DNA from: Nemophila menziesii
Lineage: Eukaryota > Streptophyta > Magnoliopsida > Boraginales > Hydrophyllaceae
DNA length: 64,000 bases
Assembly: GCA_029959085.1 (NCBI GenBank)
Contig: JARWIR010000002.1
Span: forward strand, 42,280,233 to 42,344,232
Direction: 5' to 3'
Position 1 is the first letter of the stretch. Every line of letters begins with the position of its first letter. Shown one piece after another: positions 1 through 11,329 of the stretch. Made by a program: the position numbers and the translations under genes. The notes under the pieces are model-generated. The model ran no database searches. It was not told the DNA's origin and saw only the letters and a list, made by a program, of their open reading frames with translations.

Positions 1-555
1 TCAAATGGAAAGAGTTTAATTTGTCATTTGCTACTGTCCATAGTGGTTTTGTATGTTGGGTAATACAACGTAAGGGGTATATGGTGCAATTAAGTACACC
101 AAAAACAATTAGGCACCAATGGAGAAAGTAAATCAAAAAAAAATATTTAATAAAGGTTGTATGAACTTAAGTTCTGAATGATATATACAATAATTGTGCA
201 GGAGTTATCAATGATATTAATACAACATTGTAGGAAAAATACTACATTTACAATAGAAAAATATAAAATAAAAGAATCTAACTTATTATCACACTCCAAA
301 ATTGTACAAAATTCATTCAACACATTTTTTTTATCCGTCAGTTTTCATAGCCACCTCTGAATATTCGCGAACATCTCTTGGTCTAACTACATCAAAGTTA
401 TCCTTGTATCACAGTTGCAATTTACAAACATTAAAAACTTTGATTTTGTAACCTAAAATGAGAAAATCACCTAAGAAGGTTAGTCAGATATATAGAAAAA
501 TCACGTAAAAGAATCTGTTACTCACATAATAATTACCCAAAAATTACACCTATAA

Positions 556-641
556 TTAACCCTTCACAGTAAATGTTTTACCACTTCCAAAAGGTCCTGA
601 TCTAGTCATACACAAATCTACAGACATAATTACCCAAGAAT
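556..641 (-). pseudogene. Unit A: exon fragment resembling the kinesin motor P-loop
   Basis: Downstream of the VIT-like stop, an exon-like block follows an acceptor (TTAACAG) and reads MSVDLCMTRSGPFGSGKTFT then VKG and TAA. Plant kinesin motors carry C-x4-G-x2-GSGKTFT-x2-G at the same spacing, so the Cys, the Walker A GSGKTFT and the final Gly all align. The tyrosine of the usual AYGQTGSGKT is lost. It is too short to bind nucleotide by itself. It could instead be some other P-loop family; the kinesin reading rests on about 18 aligned positions. Confidence 0.45.
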
Positions 642-731
642 CTGTTAATATTGAATTAATATGAAGTGTAAGTAAAAAAAACAACCTATTATATATCTCA
701 TACCCTTACATACCTGTAAATTATCCATTTA

Positions 732-1566
732 TTAGATCACATCAAGTGCTTCTTTATCATTGCGAGTAAAAGATTTGAGGATAATGAAGGCCAATATAGG
801 CGCACATCCAAAAACAATAAATGCTGTAAAAGTCACTAATCCGTTCTTCCATGGCTTTTCCGATGATTCATCTGGTGGTAACATACCTTTCTCAGTTGCC
901 ATCTTTTCGTCTACTAATACATCCTTATACTTTGCAAATATGGTCACCACCTAATTCATTAACAATTCAATCATTAATTTATAAATATGAATTAATATTA
1001 TAGTATATATAATTAGTACGTACTGTGGTTGCATCATCAAGATCCATTCCAAGAGCTTGATATTGTTCTAGTAATTGTTGTTTTTGTAAGGTGGGATGAT
1101 TGGCTACATCCCATTCTGTGACCGATCTTTCCTTTGCAGCCACGTCATTCTCTGTGCCGCTTGACACGTAATCTCCAAACCCCATTGAATTTCCATCAGC
1201 CACCAAATTTGCAAATCCCAATACCAGAACATCACCTGTTAAAATTAGCTATAAATTATGCGCTACATGTACACTTGCACCCGTAATTGATTAATATTCC
1301 TGTAATTAATTATATAAGTTACCAGAAGAAAGATGGCCAGCAGAGATGGAAGAAATTAAAGCAAAAGAAGTGACAATAGCATCAAGGCCTCCATATATAA
1401 TGCTCTTCACAAATTCACCTTTCCATGGTTCCTTTGGTCTTTCGCGCTCATTCAATCCTTTTTTACCTTTCTCCAATTCTCCATTATTTTTAGATCCATC
1501 CAACAATGGCCTCTTGCTATTTCCAGAGCCACCACCATCATCAGCATTATCGTTGTTTCTACCCAT
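732..1566 (-). CDS. Unit A: shortened vacuolar iron transporter (VIT/CCC1) family protein
   Basis: Predicted exons are 1323-1566, 1024-1235 and 732-950, with GT donors (GTAACT, GTACGT) and AG acceptors; all three join in phase to give 224 aa. The residues EPWKGEFVKSIIYGGLDA near position 47 begin TM1 (about 53-76). The exon 2 segment LVLGFANLVADG with the following GFGDY is TM2 (about 83-105). A charged cytosolic segment follows (ENDVAAKER, then DEKMATEKGMLPPDE), equivalent to the metal-binding domain of VIT proteins. TM3 begins at NGLVTFTAF (about 188-211). The frame then stops after NDKEALDVI, so TM4 and TM5 of the usual five-helix transporter are missing. Family members move Fe2+ or Mn2+ into the vacuole; this form is probably transport-incompetent unless it pairs with another protein. 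The N-terminal 45 residues are polar and Gly/Asn-rich. A strong donor (GTATGT) lies just after the stop, at about 705. Confidence 0.75.
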
Positions 1567-1702
1567 TCCTTGAAATTTAGATGATCGGTACAGCTCGATA
1601 TGTTCGTGTTATATATAATAGATAGATATGTATCATAAACATATACTTCTCTTACTTTACCAAAAATAGATATATGTAGTAAACATATACATGATAACTT
1701 AC

Positions 1703-2184
1703 AGCACATTTTACCATCCATAAAGATTGTTGTTCAACATCTACTGTTCGAACAGAAGGTAATAAAGATTCTTCTTGATCATATCTCGATTAGTGCTGTA
1801 TCCGTAAATCTATCTCAATTTGGATATTTTGGTAATTCTTCTTAAATTAGATAACGTAAGTTACAAAAAAATTCCCCCAAATTAACACAATTTCCAGCGT
1901 AAGTACCAATTTGTGGACAAAAAAACCGTAAATGAAGTAAAGAGGAGAGAAAATTATGATTAGAGATGATTAGAGAAACGCTAACCGTCTTCTCCTAAGA
2001 ATTGCGATCCGGCCCTCCTTTGCTTCAGTATAGGTGCTGGCCGACCACGGCCACCGCCACCACCTCTGTCATCAACATCGGCTTCTTCTTTAATAAATGA
2101 AGACCTTCCCCCTTTCCGAGCAGTTTTGGCGCTGTAATCTTCCTCCTCCTATACTTCCTCATCGTCGTCTCTTCTCCTCGGCAT
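1703..2184 (-). pseudogene. Unit A: 5' fragment of an SPT5-like transcription elongation factor gene
   Basis: Two exon-like blocks are seen. The first (1981-2184) starts at an ATG and reads MPRRRDDDEEV, then TAG, then EEEDYSAKTARKGGRSSFI and a Gly/Arg-rich stretch (GGGGGRGRPAP). This is the acidic-then-basic N terminus typical of plant SPT5. The second (1703-1784) reads YDQEESLLPSVR and ends SLWMVKCA before a perfect GTAAGT donor. LLPSVR...LWMVKCA is the hallmark start of the SPT5 NGN domain, which binds SPT4. The rest of SPT5 (KOW domains and C-terminal repeats) is absent. The stop at codon 12 and the missing body make it a captured fragment. Downstream, on the same strand, the VIT-like start codon follows within 140 bp. 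Confidence 0.7.
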
Positions 2185-2359
2185 AGCTTGGTTTGATATA
2201 ACTTAAACGCTTAGTAAATCCGTCATTTTAATTGGGAGTTTCTCCATAACCGTTGAAGAGAATGGAGAAAAAAAATAAGGCGTTTGGGAATTTTGTAAGA
2301 AGTGGAAATGGGAAGTTAAAAAACAGATATTAAGGAAAATAATAAAAATATGTGGATGG

Positions 2360-2740
2360 TCAAGATCTATTTAAGATGCCAGATTCTTTGGACTTACATT
2401 GCAGATAGCTTCTGGTGTACAATCTGGTTCGGGAGTTTTGCAAGTGAAGTGCAGCTTCTTCTGGAGTACTCTCAAACATGGAAAAACATTGTAATATCTC
2501 GAGAAAGCCGTGATAGTGTGCTTCTGTAACTTGTACACCTTGAAATAAATATATTGCAGAGTGATTGATTTTTATGATATGTACTTTAAGATCAAAATTA
2601 TTATTCAAATGGAAAGAGTTTAATTTGTCATTTGCTACTGTCCATAGTGGTTTTGTATGTTGGGTAATACAACGTAAGGGGTATATGGTGCAATTAAGTA
2701 CACCAAAAACAATTAGGCACCAATGGAGAAAGTAAATCAA
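2360..2740 (-). other. Unrecognised conserved 126-codon open frame in the array unit
   Basis: The same open frame recurs at 4964-5344, 15572-15952, 18175-18555 and 20781-21161, with few changes, and a broken remnant lies at 12,986-13,350 after the Helitron. An exon-like block inside it (2398-2538) is bounded by an acceptor (TTTCAAG) and a strong GTAAGT donor. Two frames of that block are open: one holds FESTPEEAALHLQ and the other KLHFTCKTPEPDCTPEA. I recognise neither. Given the other donor genes in the unit, it may be a fragment of a further captured gene, but conservation between such recent copies is no evidence of selection. Confidence 0.3.
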
Positions 2741-3159
2741 AAAAAAATATTTAATAAAGGTTGTATGAACTTAAGTTCTGAATGATATATACAATAATTG
2801 TGCAGGAGTTATCAATGATATTAATACAACATTGTAGGAAAAATACTACATTTACAATAGAAAAAAATAAAATAAAAGAATCTAACTTATTATCACACTC
2901 CAAAATTGTACAAAATTCATTCAACACATTTTTTTTATCCGTCAGTTTTCATAGCCACCTCTGAATATTCGCGAACATCTCTTGGTCTAACTACATCAAA
3001 GTTATCCTTGTATCACAGTTGCAATTTACAAACATTAAAAACTTTGATTTTGTAACCTAAAATGAGAAAATCACCTAAGAAGGTTAGTCAGATATATAGA
3101 AAAATCACGTAAAAGAATCTGTTACTCACATAATAATTACCCAAAAATTACACCTATAA

Positions 3160-3245
3160 TTAACCCTTCACAGTAAATGTTTTACCACTTCCAAAAGGTC
3201 CTGATCTAGTCATACACAAATCTACAGACATAATTACCCAAGAAT
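3160..3245 (-). pseudogene. Unit B: kinesin-P-loop-like fragment with mutated acceptor
   Basis: The block is the same as in unit A, but plus-strand tctgtt has become tttgtt at 3245-3250, turning the acceptor AG into AA. Splicing into this block would be lost in unit B. Confidence 0.42.
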
Positions 3246-3335
3246 TTGTTAATATTGAATTAATATGAAGTGTAAGTAAAAAAAACAACCTATTATATAT
3301 CTCATACCCTTACATACCTGTAAATTATCCATTTA

Positions 3336-4170
3336 TTAGATCACATCAAGTGCTTCTTTATCATTGCGAGTAAAAGATTTGAGGATAATGAAGGCCAATA
3401 TAGGCGCACATCCAAAAACAATAAATGCTGTAAAAGTCACTAATCCGTTCTTCCATGGCTTTTCCGATGATTCATCTGGTGGTAACATACCTTTCTCAGT
3501 TGCCATCTTTTCGTCTACTAATACATCCTTATACTTTGCAAATATGGTCACCACCTAATTCATTAACAATTCAATCATTAATTTATAAATATGAATTAAT
3601 ATTATAGTATATATAATTAGTACGTACTGTGGTTGCATCATCAAGATCCATTCCAAGAGCTTGATATTGTTCTAGTAATTGTTGTTTTTGTAAGGTGGGA
3701 TGATTGGCTACATCCCATTCTGTGACCGATCTTTCCTTTGCAGCCACGTCATTCTCTGTGCCGCTTGACACGTAATCTCCAAACCCCATTGTATTTCCAT
3801 CAGCCATCAAATTTGCAAATCCCAATACCAGAACATCACCTGTTAAAATTAGCTATAAATTATGCGCTACATGTACACTTGCACCCGTAATTGATTAATA
3901 TTCCTGTAATTAATTATATAAGTTACCAGAAGAAAGATGGCCAGCAGAGATGGAAGAAATTAAAGCAAAAGAAGTGATAATAGCATCAAGGCCTCCATAT
4001 ATAATGCTCTTCACAAATTCACCTTTCCATGGTTCCTTTGGTCTTTCTCGCTCATGCAATCCTTTTTTACCTTTCTCCAATTCTCCATTATTTTTAGATC
4101 CATCCAACAATGGCCTCTTGCTATTTCCAGAGCCACCACCATCATCAGCATTATCGTTGTTTCTACCCAT
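3336..4170 (-). CDS. Unit B: shortened VIT/CCC1-family gene copy
   Basis: Exons are 3927-4170, 3628-3839 and 3336-3554, with the same splice signals and an open 224-residue frame as in unit A. It differs by H for N before ERERPKEP, I for V in TM1 (AII versus AIV), and M for V in exon 2 (NLMADG). The changes are missense rather than disabling, so this copy could still make the three-helix protein. Confidence 0.72.
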
Positions 4171-4306
4171 TCCTTGAAATTTAGATGATCGGTACAGCTA
4201 GATATGTTAGTGTTATATATAATAGATAGATATGTATCATAAACATATACTTCTCTTTCTTTACCAAAAATAGATATATGTAGTAAACATATACATGATA
4301 ACTTAC

Positions 4307-4788
4307 ATCACATTTTACCATCCATAAAGATTGTTGTTCAACATCTACTGTTCGAACAGAAGGTAATAAAGATTCTTCTTGATCATATCTCGATTAGTGC
4401 GGTATCCGTAAATCTATTTCAATTTGGATATTTTGGTAATTCTTCTTAAATTAGATAACCTAAGTTACAAAAAAATTTCCCCAAATTAACACAATTTCCA
4501 GCGTAAGTACCAATTTGTGGACAAAAAAACCGTAAATGAAGTAAAGAGGAGAGAAAATTATGATTAGAGATGATTAGAGAAACGCTAACCGTCTTCTCCT
4601 AGGAATTGCGATCCGGCCCTCCTTTGCTTCAGTATAGGTGCTGGCCGACCACGGCCAACGCCACCACCTCTGTCATCAACATCGGCTTCTTCTTCAATAA
4701 ATGAAGACCTTCCCCCTTTCCGAGCAGTTTTGGCGTTGTAATCTTCCTCCTCCTATACTTCCTCATCGTCGTCTCTTCTCCTCGGCAT
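4307..4788 (-). pseudogene. Unit B: SPT5-like 5' fragment
   Basis: It has the same two blocks as unit A (4585-4788 and 4307-4388), with the same TAG at codon 12. The last codon before the GTAAGT donor is changed (plus-strand acatcac instead of acagcac), giving KCD instead of KCA. Confidence 0.68.
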
Positions 4789-5764
4789 AGCTTGGTTTGA
4801 TATAACTTAAACGCTTAGTAAATCCGTCATTTTAATTGGGAGTTTCTCCATAACCGTTGAAGAGAATGGAGAAAAAAAATAAGGCGTTTGGGAATTTTGT
4901 AAGAAGTGGAAATGGGAAGTTAAAAAACAGATATTAAGGAAAATAATAAAAATATGTGGATGGTCAAGATCTATTTAAGATGTCAGATTCTTTGGACTTA
5001 TATTGCGGATAGCTTCTGGTGTACAATCTGGTTCGGGAGTTTTGTAAGTGAAGTGCAGCTTCTTCTGGAGTACTCTCAAATATGGAAAAACATTGTAATA
5101 TCTCGAGAAAGCCGTGATAGTGTGCTTCTGTAACTTGTACACCTTGAAATAAATATATTGCAGAGTGATTGATTTTTATGATATGTACTTTAAGGTCAAA
5201 ATTATTATTCAAATGGAAAGAGTTTAATTTGTCATTTGCTACTGTCCATAGTGGTTTTGTATGTTGGGTAATACAACGTAAGGGGTATATGGTGCAATTA
5301 AGTACACCAAAAACAATTAGGCACCAATGGAGAAAGTAAATCAAAAAAAAATATTTAATAAAGGTTGTATGAACTTAAGTTCTGAATGATATATACAATA
5401 ATTGTGCAGGAGTTATCAATGATATTAATACAACATTGTAGGAAAAATACTACATTTACAATAGAAAAAAATAAAATAAAAGAATCTAACTTATTATCAC
5501 ACTCCAAAATTGTACAAAATTCATTCAACACATTTTTTTTATCCGTCAGTTTTCATAGCCACCTCTGAATATTCGCGAACATCTCTTGGTCTAACTACAT
5601 CAAAGTTATCCTTGTATCACAGTTGCAATTTACAAACATTAAAAACTTTGATTTTGTAACCTAAAATGAGAAAATCACCTAAGAAGGTTAGTCAGATATA
5701 TAGAAAAAATCACGTAAAAGAATCTGTTACTCACATAATAATTACCCAAAAATTACACCTATAA

Positions 5765-5850
5765 TTAACCCTTCACAGTAAATGTTTTACCACTTCCAAA
5801 AGGTCCTGATCTAGTCATACACAAATCTACAGACATAATTACCCAAGAAT
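5765..5850 (-). pseudogene. Unit C: kinesin-P-loop-like fragment
   Basis: GSGKTFT and the TTAACAG acceptor are retained. Confidence 0.42.
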
Positions 5851-5940
5851 CTGTTAATATTGAATTAATATAAAGTGTAAGTAAAAAAAACAACCTATTA
5901 TATATCTCATACCCTTACATACCTGTAAATTATCCATTTA

Positions 5941-6778
5941 TTAGATCACATCAAGTGCTTCTTTATCATTGCGAGTAAAAGATTTGAGGATAATGAAGGC
6001 CAATATAGGCGCACATCCAAAAAACAATAAATGCTGTAAAAGTCACTAATCCGTTCTTCCATGGCTTTTCCGATGATTCATCTGGTGGTAACATACCTTT
6101 CTCAGTTGCCATCTTTTCGTCTACTAATACATCCTTATACTTTGCAAATATGTTCACCACCTAATTCATTAACAATTCAATCATTAATTTATAAATATGA
6201 ATTAATATATCTTAGTATATATAATTAGTACGTACTGTGGTTGCATCATCAAGATCCATTCCAAGAGCTTGATATTGTTCTAGTAATTGTTGTTTTTGTA
6301 AGGTGGGATGATTGGCTACATCCCATTCTGTGACCGATCTTTCTTTTGCAGCCACGTCATTCTCTGTGCTGCTTGACATGTAATCTCCAAACCCCATTGA
6401 ATTTCCATCAGCCACCAAATTTGCAAATCCCAATACCAGAACATCACCTGTTAAAATTAGCTATAAATTATGCGCTACATGTACACTTGCACCCGTAATT
6501 GATTAATATTCCTGTAATTAATTATATAAGTTACCAGAAGAAAGATGGCCAGCAGAGATGGAAGAAATTAAAGCAAAAGAAGTGACAATAGCATCAAGGC
6601 CTCCATATATAATGCTCTTCACAAATTCACCTTTCCATGGTTCCTTTGGTCTTTCGCGCTCATTCAATCCTTTTTTACCTTTCTCCAATTCTCCATTATT
6701 TTTAGATCCATCCAACAATGGCCTCTTGCTATTTCCAGAGCCACCACCATCATCAGCATTATCGTTGTTTCTACCCAT
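5941..6778 (-). pseudogene. Unit C: VIT/CCC1-family copy with frameshift in exon 3
   Basis: Exons are 6535-6778, 6236-6447 and 5941-6160. Exons 1 and 2 are open. Exon 3 has one extra A in the run at 6018-6023, which shifts the frame inside TM3 (after TAFIVF) and replaces the last 25 residues or so with an unrelated tail ending in QIFYSQ. The unit is then broken 420 bp upstream of its start codon by the Helitron fragment, which removes SPT5-like exon 1 and any promoter beyond it. Confidence 0.75.
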
Positions 6779-6914
6779 TCCTTGAAATTTCGATGATCGG
6801 TACAGCTCGATATGTTCGTGTTATATATAATAGATAGATATGTATCATAAACATATACTTCTCTTTCTTTACCAAAAATAGATATATGTAGTAAACATAT
6901 ACATGATAACTTAC

Positions 6915-6996
6915 AGCACATTTTACCATCCATAAAGATTGTTGTTCAACATCTACTGTTCGAACAGAAGGTAATAAAGATTCTTCTTGATCATAT
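6915..6996 (-). pseudogene. Unit C: SPT5-like second exon only
   Basis: Only the LLPSVR...LWMVKCA block with its GTAAGT donor remains. The Helitron junction at 7200/7201 falls at the 3' edge of the first block (its final TAG survives at 7193-7195), so the ATG-bearing exon is lost. Confidence 0.65.
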
Positions 6997-7200
6997 CTCG
7001 ATTAGTGCTGTATCCGTAAATCTATTTCAATTTGGATATTTTGGTAATTCTTCTTAAATTAGATAACGTAAGTTACAAAAAAATTCACCCAAATTAACAC
7101 AATTTCCAGTGTAAGTACCAATTTGTGGACAAAAAAACCGTAAAAGAAGTAAAGAGGAGAGAAAATTATGATTAGAGATGATTAGAGAAACGCTAACCGT

Positions 7201-10200
7201 AAGTGCAGTTCGGCCTCCTTTCAATAACAAAGATGCAATTCCAGATGAAGCCACAGTTATAACTGTATAACCTAAGCTCCGACATTTTGTTGCAATTGTG
7301 TTATACAAAAATGTCTTCCCTGTTCCAGCACCTCCATTCAAGAAAAAAGTTTCTCCCTTTCTATTTATAGCGGAATCCATGACTTTTTTGTAAGCGTTTT
7401 TTTGTGCATCATTAAGACGATCAACATTCAGTTGTGCATCAATTTCTTGTGCTTCCCTCTGAAGTTGTTGATGTTCACACATTAGTCTATTTCTCAATGG
7501 TGAGCTCCAATTTCTATTCGATTGCGGCATTGGTGGAAAGTCGTCTAAACTTTTTCCCGATTCTATCAACATGGTATTCAAGAGATATAAGCCATAATCT
7601 TCCAATTCATCTACGGTGGGTTGCAGAATACTATAAGATGAACGCAGCTTTGATGCAAGATCATCACAAATGTTATGTGAAAACTTTTTCCACAACTCAT
7701 ATGGATGTAATGGATTACAATGCATCAATATAATTGAAAACAATCTTCTCAATTGATAACCAGTCTTCATAAGTGACGCTTCTTCCAAACAATGTACCCA
7801 TTCATCATCTTTCTCTAGAAGTCCTCTAGCAGCACATGCTAACTTGAATGAACTATAGAGTGTATTATTATATGTTCGGAGACACTCAAATGATTGGGGC
7901 CCTTTGACAACAGTAAGTAACAACCGAAGATAAAATCTCTCTCCACAATTAGGGCTAGCAAAATACATGCGACCAATAGCAAAACCTCGTTTTCTAGGTG
8001 TCCAACTCGCATCCTTTTTATTCCAAACAAAATGTTGTGGGAATTCCTGATACGTAAAATCACGTGCTCCTTCATTATTTGCACAACATTCAAAAAATGC
8101 GGTAAGACTTGATTTTTGATGCATAGCACCAGAAATAATCGATTCCACAGATTTGCTTGAATCAAAAACAACTTGATGTTCTCCTGGTAAATGAATATGC
8201 AGTCGAACAACATTGGGTACTTCTTCGTGTAAAATATGTCCGAATATTCGCCATGCTGCTTCATGGGGTCCAATATATCTCGCATCAAGATATTGTTGAA
8301 TCTCATCACCACCTAAAACCATAGTTGTACGATCATGACCTTTGTATATGTACTTATGGATATACTTGACACATCTTATCCCTGCACAAACTTCAACATT
8401 AATATGATAGTGGAACATCCTGGATAAATATGGATTGTATGGTACGACATCCCTATTATCAATTTTGCATCCCCTAACTTCAAAAACTCGACCATCATTC
8501 CGACGACGATATATTGGATAACCATCTTGATCCATAGATGTGGCATCCACAAAATCTTTAGGGTACTTTTTAGTACATTTTTTATTCTCCATACATGGCG
8601 AGTTAGGATTTCGAGCACCACAGCGTCCATGCACCTTAAAATTGACCACGGTATCAAAAAGAATTGGGTCATTCTTTAAATTAGGAAGTTCAGCACATAC
8701 AAATAGGTCCACTTGAGCAGTTGTTCGAATTTTATCATGTCCATCCAAAAATATCAACACATGCATATGCGGTAGACCTCGTTTTTGAAACTCAATCGTC
8801 AAGACCTTTCCTACTTGTTTTCCGAATATCTTTTTTTCATGAATTTCTTTCAAAAGTCGAGCTCTTTTTAACTCAAAAACACGCGCCACTAAATCGGGCC
8901 TATCAGATACTTTCTGGTTTGGAAGCAAAGCTGATGTTATTTCAGGCCAGTTTGGATTCGCTGTCATTGTAAGAAAAATATCTGGATGCTGGTTATAGCG
9001 TGTTATTTCCATTGAATCTTGGAATATTTCGAACATATTTCTAGCACTTCCTGTAAAAGAAGATGGTAGAATCCTCCGCTTACCAACTTTATCCGGTGAC
9101 AACCCTTCAGTAACAGCATTTGTAAAATCATAATATAATTCTACGCGGAACCTGTCTTGATTTAACTTATAATATGTCAAACGGTTTTGCTCCGTTGCGG
9201 CCCAAGCATCTACCAAAAATTCTTGAAATAATTTACCACTCTTAAAATCGTCGAATATTCGTTAGGACGCTGAAATATGCGGTAACTATAGTAATCCATT
9301 TGCGTTAACCTTTTTGTTGAATATCTATTGCGAGAAGGATCTCATCGTTTAAATCCTGGTTCCCATCCAAGTTCCCCATATGGAAACATGAGTACATAAT
9401 GTAAAGGTAGATAAGCTGGATGACATTCACTGATCCTCATGAGCTGATTATCTCCTTTTAGATGTAGAATGATATCTCTCGTTGAACTCGTCTCGGTTCC
9501 ATCCCCCGGAATGATAACAGCCACATCATCTGAAGTTGGAAGATTATATCGTCGACGATCTTTTCCCGCAGAATAATGTAAGTGCACCGGAATATTTCTA
9601 GAGTCCACCTCAGGTCGATTTAAGATTGCAGAAGCCTGGCGATATTTATGAGTGAATACATTGTGCTCCAACATAGAATTCTGAATAGTTCTTAAGACAT
9701 CACTCCTTAGATTAGGATTTCGTTTGTTACGAATGTCTAAGGCACAATCGGGATCGTAAATATATAATTGAGCGTATGTAGGATCACGATTTTCTTGTGG
9801 CTCCAATGAACCAGTTCGATGTCTCAATTCTCCATGAATTGTGAATAACGACGGTCCTCTTCCGCCAACAACCCTTTCATCCATTTTGACACCCAAACTT
9901 GTAAAAGCGTTAGCTGCATTATACCCTCGAGTGTAACGACGAAAAGATATAGACTGTGGTGTTGAGCCATCGTATAAAGCTTGAATTTCTGGTGGAGGAG
10001 TGATAAGATCGGGAAGATTAATTTGGCCTTCCAAACAACATGTCCCAAATTTTGAAATAGACACAGGAGGTTTTTTCAGTCTTTCAGCCTTCCAATGTAA
10101 AGCTTTACAATGCGGGCATATTACATTCATATCTCCCAACGAAAAACGTACTTCATCTATATTTTCAGTGATGGTATGTTCTTGATGATCTCCACTATTA

Positions 10201-11329
10201 TATTCTCCATCAGTATCATATTCTTCTTCATGATATGAATTCGATGGTGATTCAATAATTTGTTCAGAAAGAGAGGATTCACCGATATGTCGTGGTGCAT
10301 CCAAAGAATGTGTATTTGATAGATTAATATAATTTGGTGTGAATGGATTTCTACCAAACACATTATTACCTAACGGATGAGTCGTTTTATGGAGAGTATT
10401 ACTGGGCGAGTCCTCATGACTTAACATCCTACGTGACCTATATTTTTCCCAACGTAAACTCTGACCTAATCTACGTTTAGATAACAACTGAACCTCTGGT
10501 TCACGAGTCATGAAATTTTGATCCATGGAATTACTTGAGCACCGAACTTGGGGTTGAATATGAGATTGTGTTTTTGTGTTTTGGGTTGAATTTGGTGATC
10601 TTCCAATATTCAACCGTTCCCATGAAACCTCGTGTGCTCTTTGTAATTGTCGAGTTAATCGTCGTCGAGAATTTAATGAAGGTAATTCTGGACCACTACT
10701 TGTCACTTGAGAAGTTTGGCCTAACCATTCCCTTTCTCGGCGTATACGTTGGGCTAATACAGCTCTAGATAACTCTATATTTCCTGGATTCTAATGTTCG
10801 TGATGAATTTAAAGTTAATTTTATACTTCAAGGCTGTTGAAATTTTAAATAAATAGACATACTATAGTGTATAATGTACCATTTGGGAACTATTTCGCTT
10901 GGTTTTTTATTTGACCGGGGGGTCGACCTTTTCTTTACCCTTATTCTTTGTTCTATCACAATCCTGATGAACAATATGATTTTTATTTAGATACATTTAC
11001 CAAAATTGTAATTTATTTGTATAAGTATAATTTTAAACGTACTTGGCCATATTTTCTTTGGTGATTTAGATTATGTTGAGCAAGTATCCGACCTCTATCA
11101 TTCTCATCATGTATAACTATACCCTTATTTTTATTGTAAAAGAATTCTACCTATGAATTTAATATAACATAACTACTATTAAACATGTAAAATAAATAAA
11201 AAATTTAGGAATAAAATAAATAAAATTTTGGTAACTAACTTGTGGATTATTTGGTTGAAAAGACGAATTGGTATGAATATTACTTGTCTCTTTCTCATAA
11301 TTTTTGTGCATGGTCTTCATTATTGTGTC
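7201..11329 (-). pseudogene. Helitron Rep/helicase transposase, truncated and mutated
   Basis: Candidate 5' exons are 11240-11329 (contains MKTMHKNYEKE), 11043-11150 (EFFYNKNKG, ends HQRKYGQ) and a large exon from 10,790; all are open in phase with GTTAGT/GTACGT donors. The large exon has the N-terminal domain (CPHCKALHW near 10,100; VPVHLHYSAGKDRRRYNLP-type region) up to LHYVLMFPYGELGW. A TGA then interrupts at 9342-9344, and the frame shifts near 9,245. The next open part (to 9216) carries the Rep HUH motif LPHMHVL and the two catalytic tyrosines in [10 protein letters not shown] (Y285 and Y289 of that frame), then helicase Walker A GGAGTGKT (residues 628-635) and motif Ia ([10 protein letters not shown]). 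At GGRTAL (residue 672) Helitron coding stops exactly at 7201 and the frame continues for 48 codons into array sequence. In autonomous elements Rep nicks and joins single strands for rolling-circle transposition. A possible earlier start exon (MAKRKRDYMIRQ) lies at 11,490-11,541. Confidence 0.9.

Noticed and set aside
760..954. Plus-strand open frames repeated in every array unit (e.g. 178-360, 760-954, 1346-1573)
   Set aside because: They are antisense shadows of the VIT-like exons or AT-rich text and repeat only because the unit repeats; they have no start context or known domain.
2020..2060. tggccgaccacggcca hairpin as a Helitron 3' terminator
   Set aside because: It lies in the Gly/Arg-rich coding part of the SPT5-like exon and no CTRR end follows within the expected distance on either strand.
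7839..8672. Extra minus-strand ORFs at 7839-8312 and 8376-8672
   Set aside because: They are alternative frames of the Helitron Rep region, which has clear family motifs in the main frame.
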